64,000 nucleotides of DNA from positions 84,501 to 148,500 of the forward strand of contig JAPVLO010000040.1 of assembly GCA_027257055.1 (NCBI GenBank), read 5' to 3'. The notes under the pieces are model-generated. The model worked only from the letters and a program-made list of their open reading frames with translations, had not been told where the DNA came from and searched no databases. This DNA is from Cephalopachus bancanus (lineage: Eukaryota; Chordata; Mammalia; Primates; Tarsiidae). A program made the position numbers and the translations under genes. Position 1 is the first letter of the stretch, and every line of letters starts with the position of its first letter. This document shows positions 47,291 to 58,606 of the stretch, one piece after another.

Positions 47291-47666
47291 CACCTTTTCA
47301 AACTAAAAACTGTTTTTCAAGTGTGCACTGTTGTTGAGCTTTTTGCTCTGTGAGTTCATTAAACAGAGAAGAATGACTTCCAGGTGGAGCAATGAGCATA
47401 AACAGCCTCCACATAGGAACTGAAAGATTATCTGAGTCCTATTACATTTTATCTATTGAAGCCAGACATCGTGTAACATTTATGAATGTTTCCAAAGAGA
47501 AATAAGAAAAATGTACTAATTGAATAAAAGCTGGATGTTTATTATTACAGGAATGTTATTCAGAGGACTTTAGAAAACATGCTTGGCTAATTAACTATTA
47601 TGATCAGGTATCTATGGAAACAGCTGTAATTCAGTACTTAAAATAGACAATCATTTAACCACTTAA
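47291..47666. other. Unassigned, non-repetitive-looking sequence
   Basis: No repeat signature seen. Mixed composition with TAAT cores and CAGCTG near 47621. Directly abuts the solo LTR. Confidence 0.3.
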
Positions 47667-47672
47667 AAGGGT

Positions 47673-48826
47673 GCGGGGGCCCGCCCCACAAGGGTTGTGA
47701 GATATCCTGAAGGAGAGACGGATAGGTGAAAGACGAAGATAATATACCGGACACCTCCTTCTTGAACAGATGACAATTTAATGTTAGTTAACACAGAGCT
47801 TTTATACCATTCGTGAAGGGGCAAGACAAAGAAAATTCTTTCACGTACATATCTTCTAAAAGTTACCATCTAGTGGTCTTAGCAGCAAACAAACCAAGAT
47901 TCCCATAAACATTTAGACAACAAGTCTTATTCATAAAGTCAACAATGATACTTTCAGTCTAATGTCCCGAATTACAATCCTTGAAATGTCTCAAGAAAGT
48001 TTCTTTAAGTTTACATTTCTTCATGTGTCAGGAATTTTCCTATCTTAGACTTTTATGTTCTTCAGAGTCCCGTGATCGCCTCCCTTGTCCAGATGTCCTC
48101 GTTACTTTTCTCTTATCTTGCAGTGCTTGTTTCTAAAGAGAACTCAAAAGAAGTTTTTAGTAATGTTTCCCAGGCCCCCCAAGGTGGCTTTCTGTCTTTA
48201 GCTGATCTATCATAAAAGTGTCTGATTAGTATATTATGAGTTCAGTGAAAACCCACTCTATAAATGTTAACTTAGAGTTTTAACTATTGAATTAGGTAAA
48301 AACCTTAACATTATCTTTATCCTGTCAGTGAAAACAGTGTTATAAATCACCTACATAACTCCTATACAAGTGTTAAAACTTATAATGAATTCATAATAAA
48401 CTTACTATAAACTTGTGCTTCTAAAAAACCTTATGTCTAAACACTAAACTGCATAATCCTAAATCAAATAAGGAGTGAATATACTTATATCATTTTTTAC
48501 TCAAGCAATATCTAGTAACTTATAACCAAGTGAAAGAAAGCATTCTTGATGTGCTTCAGAGTTTAACCCTTGCATATGTTATAAAAGGCCAAACAGCATA
48601 GTGGGAAAATGGGAAAATAAACCATGATATTTCCAGGTTAGCTGTGAGTACTTCACATAAACATGCCATTTTCTTCTTCCACGACTACACAGAATTCTTC
48701 GGCGGTATCAAACAGCAAAGGTGGAAGACAGAGGGCCTCAGCTTCCTGGGCTCGCCCTGCGGCCCAGGGTCTTCGGCCCACCAGGACCCTGTCAATCAGG
48801 TGGGCCTCCAAGGCTGGCTCCTAACA
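47673..48826 (-). mobile_element. Solo LTR of a class II (betaretrovirus-type) endogenous retrovirus
   Basis: The 1,154-bp element is bounded by TG...CA and by the exact 6-bp duplication AAAGGG (47667-47672 and 48827-48832). Six bases is the integration spacing of ERVK-like elements. On the minus strand it opens TGTTAGGAGCC, similar to betaretroviral and IAP-type LTR starts, and closes GGGCCCCCGCA. A TATA box (TATAAAAG, complement of 47799-47806) and an ATTAAA polyadenylation signal (complement of 47777-47782) sit near the 3' end. The signal therefore falls at or upstream of a short R region, as in several betaretroviruses. No internal genes remain, so it formed by LTR-LTR recombination. The intact duplication suggests a fairly recent, lineage-specific insertion. 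Confidence 0.88.
47777..47806 (-). promoter_or_regulatory. LTR core promoter and polyadenylation signal
   Basis: Minus-strand TATAAAAG (47799-47806) lies about 17 bases before ATTAAA (47777-47782). In LTRs of this class both elements sit close together at the U3/R boundary. Activity is not shown by sequence alone. Confidence 0.6.
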
Positions 48827-48832
48827 AAAGGG

Positions 48833-49424
48833 AATAAGAATACAGAAGCAAACATAGTTCAATGATTTCTTGCGACATATATAAAACATACATGCAGCTG
48901 TACAAATCTCAAGAGAAAAAAATAACATTAAAAAAATCCAGGTGGGATTAAAGGAGTAGAATAGAATAGATAAGAGAAACCATTTTCCATTACTTGAAGT
49001 GCATTAGCAGCAACATTCATTGTGTCCTTGGCAAGATAATAATTTGTTATAATATTTAATATATGTTATCAATAATACAAAAAGCATTGAGCTTCCTTTA
49101 TGCTATCTAGCACTTTCAGAAAAGCTAAGATGAAAAGAGCCCAATCTCTGCCCTTGAGGAACTCAACAATAAGTAGATCAGGAGAACAAATTAACAGGAC
49201 AGTGACTTGTGCAAAGTATTTTTGGAGCGTACATTTAGTGTTGGGGCTGGAAATTTGTGAAAGACATGAGGAGAAGTAGCATTTGAGCATGAACTTAAAG
49301 CCAGAAAGATATTCATACAGGTGGAGGAGATGGATGAGAAATAATATCAGCAAGGCATCGTGACACTGAATTATATGCACAGTACACTGGGAAAGGAAGG
49401 AGACAGTGGATCCTTAGCGACTCT
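48833..49424. other. Unassigned; partly ancient dispersed repeat
   Basis: The part 49085-49390 resembles the ancient dispersed family ('ctctgcccttgaggaactc', 'agtgacttgtgcaaagtat', 'catgaacttaaagccagaa'). The rest is unassigned. Confidence 0.4.
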
Positions 49425-49780
49425 TCTGAGTTTTTGAACACTTTCTAAATATATCCTCGTTTAAGCATCACAGCAACCCTATGTTAGGTATTATTATCAT
49501 CATCCAAGTTTTATAAATAAATATGTGCTCACAGATATCAACTAACTTGCCCATAATTTTCTTACTATGAGTCAATATTTAAAATTTTTTTAAAAATAAT
49601 CTGTAGAGACAGGATCTTGATATGTTGTCCAGGCTGGACTTGAACTCCTGGCTCAAGCAATTCTTCTGCTTCAGCCTCCCAAAGTGCTAGGATTAAAGGC
49701 GTGAGTCACTGTGCCCAGCCTGAGTCATGATTTGAAATGATGATTGCCCAATTTCTGAGTCTGGGATCTACATTCCTTCT
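49425..49780 (-). mobile_element. MIR SINE, reverse strand, split by an Alu monomer
   Basis: The left part has 'cacagcaaccctatgttagg', 'tattattatcatcatccaag' and 'caactaacttgcccataat'. The right part (from 49721) has 'gagtcatgatttgaaatgatg' and 'ctgagtctgggatctac'. The two join into one MIR once 49580-49720 is removed. Confidence 0.7.
49580..49720 (-). mobile_element. Alu monomer (FLAM-like), reverse strand
   Basis: A single arm: 'tgtagagacaggatcttg', 'gtccaggctggacttgaac', 'tcagcctcccaaagtgctag', 'gcgtgagtcactgtgccc'. Imperfect flanking duplication TGAGTCAATATTT / TGAGTCATGATTT (49567-49579 and 49721-49733). Confidence 0.8.
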
Positions 49781-50640
49781 CCCACTCTGATTGTCTCTTT
49801 CTCTCTGATTTCCTTTTGCTCCGGTTTTTCCTGCCACCTTTTGGGGATCTCATATTCAAATATTTCAATGATAATGTCTGATGGGGATATTTCTGCTAAA
49901 CAGAGTACTTATAGGAGGACTCTGCATGTAATACCAGTATCCCTCTTAAGTAAAGCATGTATGTGCATTGAGATTCATGGGCTAGTCAGAGGTGACCAGG
50001 AGCCATAGGATCATAACTTATGATCAAGTGATTTCAAGGAGATCTGGGCTAGGACAGTGCCTGTGCATATGACAGGCACTCAAGAGTCTCATACATTAAT
50101 CCCCAGTACAGATGTTCTCCTGTGAATAAGAAAGAAGCTACTATCTCCATACTTATAGAAATGCAGTTTCCCCAACTATCCAGCACAACTTGCTGGTCTA
50201 CGTAAAGAATGTTCCCTTCCACATTCCCGGCTTACACTGCATTACCAGATTGGGAATAGAGCTTGGATACAAGCATCAACCAGACTGGTTCATATCCTGA
50301 ATCCTGGATAAGTTCCTTACAGGCAACTCTCACCATAAGATTGGTCTTTTGATGCCTTGTTTTAAGCTAGAACCTTCACTTCCTTATGATTTCTCTAACA
50401 ATGCATGTGATCTTCCTAATGACAATGTTACCACCTGATGGATAATTCCTGGTAATGAAATAATCCTGAGTAATGCAACCAGTCATGGGTTGGCAATGGG
50501 CAGAACAAAGGCGGCACCAGAGACAGGTACAAGAACCACATGAGCAGCTAGTTGATCATGTCTGGTCGACAGGAAATGGAGTTAAGTCCCCAGTCACTGT
50601 TAGTTTCTTCTTACTGTATGTGGATATAATACATAATAAC
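49781..50640. other. Unassigned sequence
   Basis: No gene or confident repeat recognised. Confidence 0.4.
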
Positions 50641-50649
50641 AATATAACC

Positions 50650-51440
50650 CTAATAATATATAATAATAATATAACCTAAAGGAAGAGGGTAAAAATACCA
50701 ATTTAACTTAAAATAGTAATCCTAAACAAACTGTACAAAGATAGGTAGAATGTTGAAATCCCTAAGAATAACCACTAATAAAAAGAAAATGGGGAGTATA
50801 GCTGAAAAGACAATGAGTTAATTAAGAGTAAAGGCTAGACATATTCAAATCATCCAAAGCAAAGGAAGAACAAAAACTAAAGGGAACAAATAAAACATAA
50901 AGCATAATTATCTATGTAAAGAAATCCCAAGGTATCTATAAAAAGGCCCCTTGAACTAATGAGTGAGTTTAGCAGGCCACAGTTTACAAGGTTAATATAA
51001 AATATCAACTGTATTTATATATACTAGCAATAAACACTTGGAAATCAGATATTTCTAAATGACCATTAATTCAAAATAGAAACAATCAGTTAAATATTTA
51101 GCAAAATATGTGTAGAATCTGTATGTTGAACACTACAAATTACTAATTAAATAAACCAAACACGACCTAAATAAATGAAGAGAGATACTGTTTCATGGAT
51201 TGTAAGACTCAAGGCTGTTATGATGCTAATTCTCAAATTCATCTATAGAGTCCATGCAATCTCAACTGTAATCCCATATTGAAAAACTGATTCTAAAATG
51301 TATATGAGAAGCATAGAAACAAAAAGAACATATTTGGAGGACTCACTACCTGATTTCAAGACCTATTACAAAGCTACAGTAACTGAGAGAGTGTGTTATT
51401 GAAAAAGGATAGAAACTTCTATACAAAAAGTGACTCTAGC
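50650..51440 (+). mobile_element. Old L1 (L1M-type) fragment with ORF2 remnant
   Basis: From about 50945 the sequence follows old L1 ORF2: 'gaactaatgagtgagtttag', 'tatttatatatactagcaat', 'atatgtgtagaatctgtatg', 'gacctaaataaatgaagag', 'atgcaatctcaactgtaatc' and 'gaggactcactacctgattt'. The part 50690-50930 matches an upstream segment typical of old L1M copies. It is very decayed, has no usable frame, and is older than the other L1s here. Confidence 0.8.
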
Positions 51441-52039
51441 TGATGCTATGAATATTTCAGTATTAAGTGTACTGATATCTGCAATTTGCCTTAAAACACA
51501 TCAAAATAGAATGGAATAATAAGTAGTACAAGGAAGTACAGACAGTTATACAAAAAAAGTAAAAGGATTGAATATATGTATACATACACACATACATGCA
51601 TGCACATAGTCATACACACATGAATGTATTTTATTATTATTAATATTATTATTATTGTACAAAACATTCTTGTCTGTCTCCAGACTGCTCAAGATCGAAA
51701 TAAAATCAGTAGCAACAATGACCACTAAATAAGAGTATTTTGGGTCTTCCCTCACTTCAAGATTTCTCACCTCTCCCGCATTGCTGGGGTTCTGCTAAAG
51801 TTGTTTTATATGCACTTTCTGGCATTGACCTCAACACATAGCATTCCCCATTTTCCTCTCCTGCCTGATATAACTCCCTGCCTTGATCTGTTGCCAGGCT
51901 CTGATTGCCTCTAAGGCTACCATCAAGGATCTACTGCTTCAGGTGGCACAACCCATCGCTTTCAGGGCTTCATCACCTGAAGGCGCAAAACCACATCATT
52001 ATGTGCAGGGTAAGTGGGATTTTGTGTATCCAACTTAAA
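51441..52039. other. Unassigned sequence with CATA/ATT microsatellites
   Basis: CATA-type repeats lie near 51575-51625 and ATT repeats near 51630-51658. The part 51800-52039 may belong to the L2 that follows. Confidence 0.45.
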
Positions 52040-52216
52040 ACATGGTATTCTTGGGGAAGCCTTACCCTACTTTAGGATGTGAGGTCAAACATATCATAAT
52101 ACCTTATCTGTCCCCCATCATGACACTCATTGCATTTAATTTTAAGTACTAATGTCTTAAGAAAGGAAGTGTCTGTTTCATTCACAATTACACTCCCAGT
52201 GCTCAATGCTCATTAA

Positions 52217-52217
<1 letters not shown>
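52040..52217 (+). mobile_element. L2 LINE 3' end
   Basis: 'tcttggggaagccttaccc', 'cccatcatgacactcattgc', 'ggaagtgtctgtttcattc' and 'ctcccagtgctcaatgctc' match the L2 3' end in order. The copy ends at the TG microsatellite. Confidence 0.75.

Positions 52218-52268
<51 letters not shown>
52218..52268. repeat. (TG)n microsatellite
   Basis: About 25 uninterrupted TG units at the end of the L2. Confidence 0.97.
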
Positions 52269-52270
<2 letters not shown>

Positions 52271-54629
52271 TGTGTATTTCAGTAAATCCATGATGGGAAC
52301 CAGGAATTTTCAGAGGATCAAACTTTTTAAAAAATTTTTTATATAGGCAGACATTAAGCAGATGTTTATTGAGTTGATGAAGTGATAAATAAACATATCA
52401 ATTGGTCATTTAATTAATGAAAGGACAAATGAATTGTCAAGCTGAAACTGGACCTGAAATTGTGCTGACTCCAATAAGATTCTGCCACAATAGCCTGAAC
52501 AGGCCGCAAATCTTTGGCATCTCCTTAAAACCAATGCTCAGGGATGAAATAGTTCTCTGATAATCATCATATTTTATATGCAACACCATCACTTCAAATG
52601 AAGCCTTTGTGCTAAATCTTTATAGAAACAAACAACTGGGAACAAGACAAAGTCGTAATCGACTTGGAAGTAAACACTAGGTTGCCATTTAAATAACTAT
52701 CATCTCCCCAAACGTGAACTCCCCAAGACCAACACTGAATAAATGCAGGGAACACATCAATTAGCTGAAAATGAATAAAACAGTATTTATAAAATGAGCA
52801 ATTTGGATTTGATTAATGTTCATAAATGTGTTTACATATGAATTGAATATTAACCTATAGCTTGTAGAGGTTTAATTAGCCTTAGAATATTGTTTTGAAG
52901 CACAATGAAAAATAACCAATTCACAAAGGGGAAGGAAAAGGATATCTGCAAGCACAAATAAGGTCAATTAATTAAGCAATTTGCATACATTTGAATGGTT
53001 ATTTCAGAGTTTTTCTTGTTTGGCTCTTCCTATTCCCATATTGTGTTTCCAGCATTCTATTTAAGCAACACATCAATCACCCAACCACACTGAGTACATC
53101 ATGATCAGCTTAGGAGCAACCCTGGAGCCCACAGTTTTTCTAAGAACTAGAAATCTCTGCACAGAAGATACAGTAACTTGTCCATATGAACCCCAGAATG
53201 ACAAGGAGGGGAAATCAGGTTTAAACTAAACCAATTACTTTGATATAAAACCATAAACTGCTAGTACACGGAAACTGGAACATAGCAGAAGCTCAATAAT
53301 TATTTATGTAATGCATGAATGAATGCACACTATCAGGGATTTTTCGAGTACTGAATGTATTGTCATATAAAGATCATTGCATATAATATTATTTCAACTG
53401 TTTTTTAAGCCACACCCTCGACAACTGTCTATATGTTGCACTTATCCATCTCTCAGGAATACTTTTTAAAGTCATCTTTTTATTACAGTTGCTTTAAAAA
53501 TATTTTATATATATATATATATGTTCAATAAACGTTTACGAATTATAGTCCTTTAGGTTCTGCAAAGCTCCCACGAAGGATGAAGGATTCTTACCTTCCT
53601 CAATATCAAGGCAGTGTTATTGAACTTCCTAATGCAAAGTCAAACAGCTGGTTAATCAAGTAATGATAAAATTAACTAGATAGACAATTACACCTCACCT
53701 CTACATAGCCCGCAACAAACGCATAAGGAGGCCATTATTAGTCAGATGCCCAAGAACTGTAAGCGGAAGAATAATAGCACCACCAAGAAACAGCCCATTC
53801 CTAGAAGTATATTGTAATGTGTTCAGTTGCACAAAGTGCTATTACATTCGTTATTTGATATCAATTTGTGAAAGAAGCATGGAAGGTGTTATTGTCTTCA
53901 TTTGAAATAGAAAACATGTTATTTTCATTGGAGTGGGATATCTGAAGCATTATCACTGCTATACTCAATTATCAACCTAAGGGTTTCTCAGCCTCAGGCC
54001 AAGAAATGGTTCGGAGAGCAGTGCAGAAAGAAAATCCATTTGCTTTGAGCGAGGTTAGCATTTTGTGTGGGCATGTGAGTACCTCCTGCATGCTGTATCT
54101 ATATGGACTTTTGAAAGTATTCCACTATATCCCACCAAAATTGTCCCTAATTTATTGGATAATGTTTAAATATATTTAACGGTGGACAGAGACTTTCTTT
54201 CCACAAATATTAGTAAGATAAACAATATGATACTGCCAGAAACAATAATTGTTTAAGCTAAAAATAAAAATTAAGGCATGGAGAGTTAATATCAAATCCT
54301 GGCTTTCTGGTAGTTTTAATTAAGTGTAAGTTTAGATAGAGCCTGATAGAAATAAATTCCTTGATGATTGGGTTAATGAGTTGGTTAGGGGAGGTGGCTT
54401 TTAAAGAAAAAATAGTTCATTAAAGGTATTTATTCATCTATGCTGAATTCACCCATTGCTCACATTCCAGTTTTCTCAAGATCTAGATAGAGGTGATCTC
54501 TCTTATTATCCTATCAGTCAAATATTTCGTACTTCATTACTGTCTTAGAGACTGCGAAAGGTCTGAGGGTATAGTGTAAAGTTCAGTGAAGTTGGAATCA
54601 CACATTTTTTTTAAGAGAATGAGGTAATT
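52269..54629. other. Unassigned sequence, about 2.4 kb, partly conserved-looking
   Basis: No gene or named repeat recognised. The interval 52730-53110 is free of repeat signatures and rich in homeobox-type cores (TTAATTAGCC near 52872; AATTAATTAAGC and ATTTGCATA near 52966-52987). A (TA)n patch lies near 53507-53521. Confidence 0.4.
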
Positions 54630-54870
54630 AATGTACTGAGAGCTTACAATGCACCAGGCATTGTCTGAGCCCACTGATATGCATTATCTAACTGAATTGT
54701 CACAATAACTCTTTCAGGAAGAAATTGTTCCTGTTTTATCTGTTTTTTGCCTAAAGCTTATGGGATGGTTAAATGTACGTGGTTTCTCTTAAGTAATAAG
54801 TAGTAGAGCCAAGACCTAAGCTACAATCTTCTTGACCCAAATTCCAGATTCTCGCTTTTTGGTTGTACTA
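54630..54870 (-). mobile_element. MIR SINE, reverse strand
   Basis: 'gagagcttacaatgcaccag', 'gcattatctaactgaattg', 'cacaataactctttcagg', 'aataagtagtagagccaag' and 'acccaaattccagattc' keep MIR order. Confidence 0.7.
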
Positions 54871-55117
54871 CTACTAATTATGGGCTGGGCTCCTCTAGCC
54901 TTACTGAATACTTTTAAGCTTAGATAACTTAAGTCTAGTCCCAGGAAAGTAGATTACCTTTTCCAGATGGTGATACTATTTTCTCTTGTCTCTTTTACAT
55001 TCAAATCATAGAATTTACAGACTCATGGTCAAACTACCATTCTCAAGAAACTAGAACAGACACTTCTGTTAAGTCCCCCCACATGCCTTCAACACACACA
55101 CACTTAATTTTTATTAA
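54871..55117. other. Unassigned sequence
   Basis: Nothing recognised apart from a short (CA)n at 55093-55102. Confidence 0.4.
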
Positions 55118-55345
55118 TTATAGTCTTTTAAAAACATATATAATATTCCATATATTTAGGGAGTACATGTAATTATTTGTTGCATGCATAGACTGTATAA
55201 TGATCAAGTCAGGGTATAAGAGGTTGTTATCACTGAGTATTTCTTACTTGTATATTGGGAACAGTTTAAGTCCTCTCTTCTACCTACTTTGAATTATACA
55301 GTATATAGTTGTTCAGCTACTCTGCTGTCAAACAATACAACTTGT
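55118..55345 (-). mobile_element. 5'-truncated L1 3' end, reverse strand
   Basis: + strand landmarks of a reversed L1MA/MB-type end: 'tatttagggagtacatgta', 'ttgttgcatgcatagactg', 'aatgatcaagtcagggtat', 'ttgggaacagtttaagtcc' and 'tactctgctgtcaaacaat'. Confidence 0.8.
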
Positions 55346-58300
55346 ACCTTTCCTGATTTTTCCCTGCCTCGCTTTCCCCCCATTTTCTACTCATTTTACA
55401 TAGTCCTTATGTATATGCCCTCTTTCTTCCTGATCTACAAAGGCAACATGGCACAGGAAAACAGGAACAGATATTAAAATCGGGAATAAGTGATTTTTGA
55501 CTATGACTAAAAACTGGTTCACTGTGGGACTTTGAGAAAAATGATCTTGGACACATTTGTCATCTATTAAATAGGAAAAAATAATCATTAAATCAAAATG
55601 CTCTGACTGTAATGAATCTAGTTTGCAAATAGAGCTATTATTATTTTTTCATACTTTTGAGGTTTAACTCAATTCAGTAGATATTTAATAAGGGCATATT
55701 ATTAGCAGATGAGCTGGGAGAGCAATTGACCTTTTTATAAGACTAAGTAGCTCCCAATTCAAGCCACCAACCCCAGTATAAAGGAATTCCCTTTATGTGA
55801 CTCCATGAGTCATTCCTTCTCATACTCGGATCTTCTAGATTTGTCTTTGTCTTCTGTTTTCTACCTTTCACAAACCTCCCAAACCCTAAGGCTTTCCATT
55901 TCCCCTTTACCGTGCCTTGGTTTCAATTTTCCCATTGTGTCTATGATCATCCCAGTCTCCAGCTACCAGGGAAAACAGCTGTACCTTTCTCCACTCCATT
56001 CCAGGACATGACGCCCTGTTGCTAGCACACTGGATGAAAACTTACTCCATTCTCATAAACGCAAACCATCCAAGGAACACAGAGCTAAGTTCTGGGGACT
56101 CTGATGAACTAAGCACCAGTTTTCATATTTAAAGAAAAAAAGTGGTGTCAAATATATACACTTTCATTGGCCTCTTTCAGGTTTCTATCACACGAATTTT
56201 TCTTAGATGCCCATAAAAATGTGCTATTGCCTTGGAATTCCCTCATTGCTTAGTTACACACACACACAAGTTCATAGGTACTTTAATAGCAAACATAGTC
56301 TAGGTGACAGACTTGTTTGAATATGTCTTGTTCTCTGAGTTTGTCTAATTTTTTTCTTTCTTTTAAATAAAGAGCAGAGGGTAGGCAGAATAATCAATAT
56401 CTGTAGACCTGTTCCCCATCCCTTACTTCTGAGACAAGTGGTTTGTTTCCATATAACTCTTCTCTAGAGGCTTCAGAATCAGTCTCTCTCACTCACTCAA
56501 CTTTATTCATTCATTAATGCCAATAAATGCCAACCACAAATCTCTTATATCCTGAAAAGCAAATCCCAAGTGTAGCTGCACTATCTCTTCTCTGACCAAA
56601 ACTGCCCATAAATTTGACCAAAACAATTTAACTGAAATATGGTCATTTGAAACAAATGCATTTGCTAAAGGCAAAATCTGAGCAACTATAAGCCCTGGAA
56701 AAAGGATATTAACAAATACACATCTGCTTCAAGCTTCAATACAAATTTTAAGTGTGTGTTTATTTTGATCAACCAGTATTCTTTATCAAAACTATTTTTA
56801 TAAGAAACTAATTCCTGTGGACTAAGTATTGCACCTGACTATAAATATCATATAGTAGAAAAATCAGAGACATCAGCATTAGCAAATTAAATAGCAGATA
56901 CTAATGAAGTTTATTAGTTTATTAATGATTAAGTTCATTAAATGTTCTTAAAGTTTATTAATAATTAAACTAAAAGGTTAATTAAAATAAAACATGTTCA
57001 AATTTGACAAGAAAATTATAAGTCAGATATGGATAAATTATTAAAGGCTTAGTTAAGTAAAACTAGCTTAGCAAGGGGTTTTTAGGTTTACCTATTTTAC
57101 TTATTCATTCATGCTATTTCATGTCAGTCAAATATCTACTTTGTTTAAATTCCATGTTAAGCACAGAACAGAATGCAGAGATAGGAACACACACTCTTTG
57201 TAATAAAAGAATTCCCATTGAGTGAGGAAAATGATTCTTGTGTCATACAATGGCACTAGAGTTGTAACTTTGTAGTTCCAGGGGAGTCTTTGTTAGTTTA
57301 TCCATGTAGCAGAGTGAACTCCCGTAGGGAACTTCCGGTAGGGAAGTAATATTGGAAGTGATGACCACAGGTTCATGTGTAGAACTGAGGTAAACCAGCA
57401 GAAATGGGAAGTGCACAAAAAGAGAAGAAGGGATTAAACTTTGGGAAGTGGATGCTTCTTGTGTTTCCTTCCATAGAACTGAGGCTCCTTAAACATGGCC
57501 AGTGAGTGGTGATATTTTTAACAAACTTCAAGCAAATGGGCAACAAAAGGACAGTGCAGATCCACTGGGCAATCTAAATACAGTACAAGTTTGCTTATTT
57601 GTTTTATCTTGAAATATGTAATTCTGCTTTGAGATTAAAAATAATCTTTATATTTATGTACTAACAGTAATATTAGATAATTGTTTTCATTTTGTTTTAT
57701 TTTGAATGTCATTACTTGGCAAAATAATATAATGACAGTTCTATACTGGTATGTGTGTGAGTACAAAGCACACACAGATAAATGAACATAATTTTATACA
57801 CACATACAGTACATAAAATACATAAACACCTGTCTAAATATATAAATATGTATTTATATATAAGTATATACATGCATGCACATATACATCATATACACTT
57901 GTGTAACCTGTCACATTCAAAGGTTAGCATAAGGAAATAATACACAACAATAAAGACTTACTTGTAAGAGTAAGAAACATGTTCTACGAAGGCAAACAGC
58001 GTTTCTTACGGCTTTAGAGGAAACTTCTTTCTTGAACGGGCAGACATGTATCTGACTAACACTGATTTAATAGTCATATGGCTTTTTGGTTTGTTTGTTT
58101 CTGCCCATTGTCCTTTACTCAGAAAATGCAACAGTAACTGATTTCTTTTGGAGACGCAAACTCTGAGGGAAGACAAATGACGCATACTTCATGACCCATG
58201 GTGGTCACTTAAGGAAAAAAGAGCAGTTTTCTTATCTTTTACTTATTTTTTCCCTTCAAGACTTGGCAACGCCTTTAAGAGACCCACTTCATTTTTCTTC

Positions 58301-58361
58301 TGAGTATAGCTAAGGATTTGTTAATGACATGTTTAAAAACAAACACCTCTTAGGTTATTGT
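55346..58361. other. Unassigned intergenic sequence, about 3 kb
   Basis: No gene, RNA or confident repeat recognised. Possible weak MIR traces near 55520-55610. AT-rich inverted-repeat-like sequence (TTTATTAAT variants) at 56900-56970. TATA/CATA-rich patch at 57770-57900. Short open frames carry no recognisable domain. Confidence 0.45.
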
Positions 58362-58606
58362 TTTTTTTCTTATTGTTTTCTTTGTCTAGATTTCATTTAT
58401 TTCTATTCTCGTCTTTATTATTTTATTTATCCTGCTAATAGTCACCTTAGTTTTTTTTTTTTCTTTTTCTATTTCCTTGAGGTGTGAGATTAGGTTGTTT
58501 ACTTAGATCCTCTTTTGTAGTGTGGGTATTTATCATTACACACTTTCCTCCAAGTACTACTTTTGGTATATCCCACAAATTCTATAAGTTTTGCTTTGTT
58601 ACTCTC
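58362..58606 (-). mobile_element. Inverted 5' segment of an L1 (twin-priming type)
   Basis: Reverse-strand L1 ORF2 from the endonuclease-RT linker. On the + strand: 'agatttcatttatttctattc', 'atttccttgaggtgtgag', 'attaggttgtttacttagat' and 'cacactttcctccaagtac', each in decayed form. It abuts + strand L1 at 58607. Confidence 0.8.

Noticed and set aside
47673..47700. GC-rich sequence as a lysine-type primer binding site next to a shorter LTR ending at 47697
   Set aside because: Match was only partial, and placing the LTR end at 47673 gives TG...CA termini plus an exact 6-bp duplication, which is a better explanation.
48644..48865. 73-codon + strand open frame in a GC-rich patch, possible retrogene
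   Set aside because: It is the antisense of the U3 start of the solo LTR.
56900..56970. Inverted-repeat transposon ends
   Set aside because: The TTTATTAAT repeats are low-complexity AT sequence without defined termini or target duplication.
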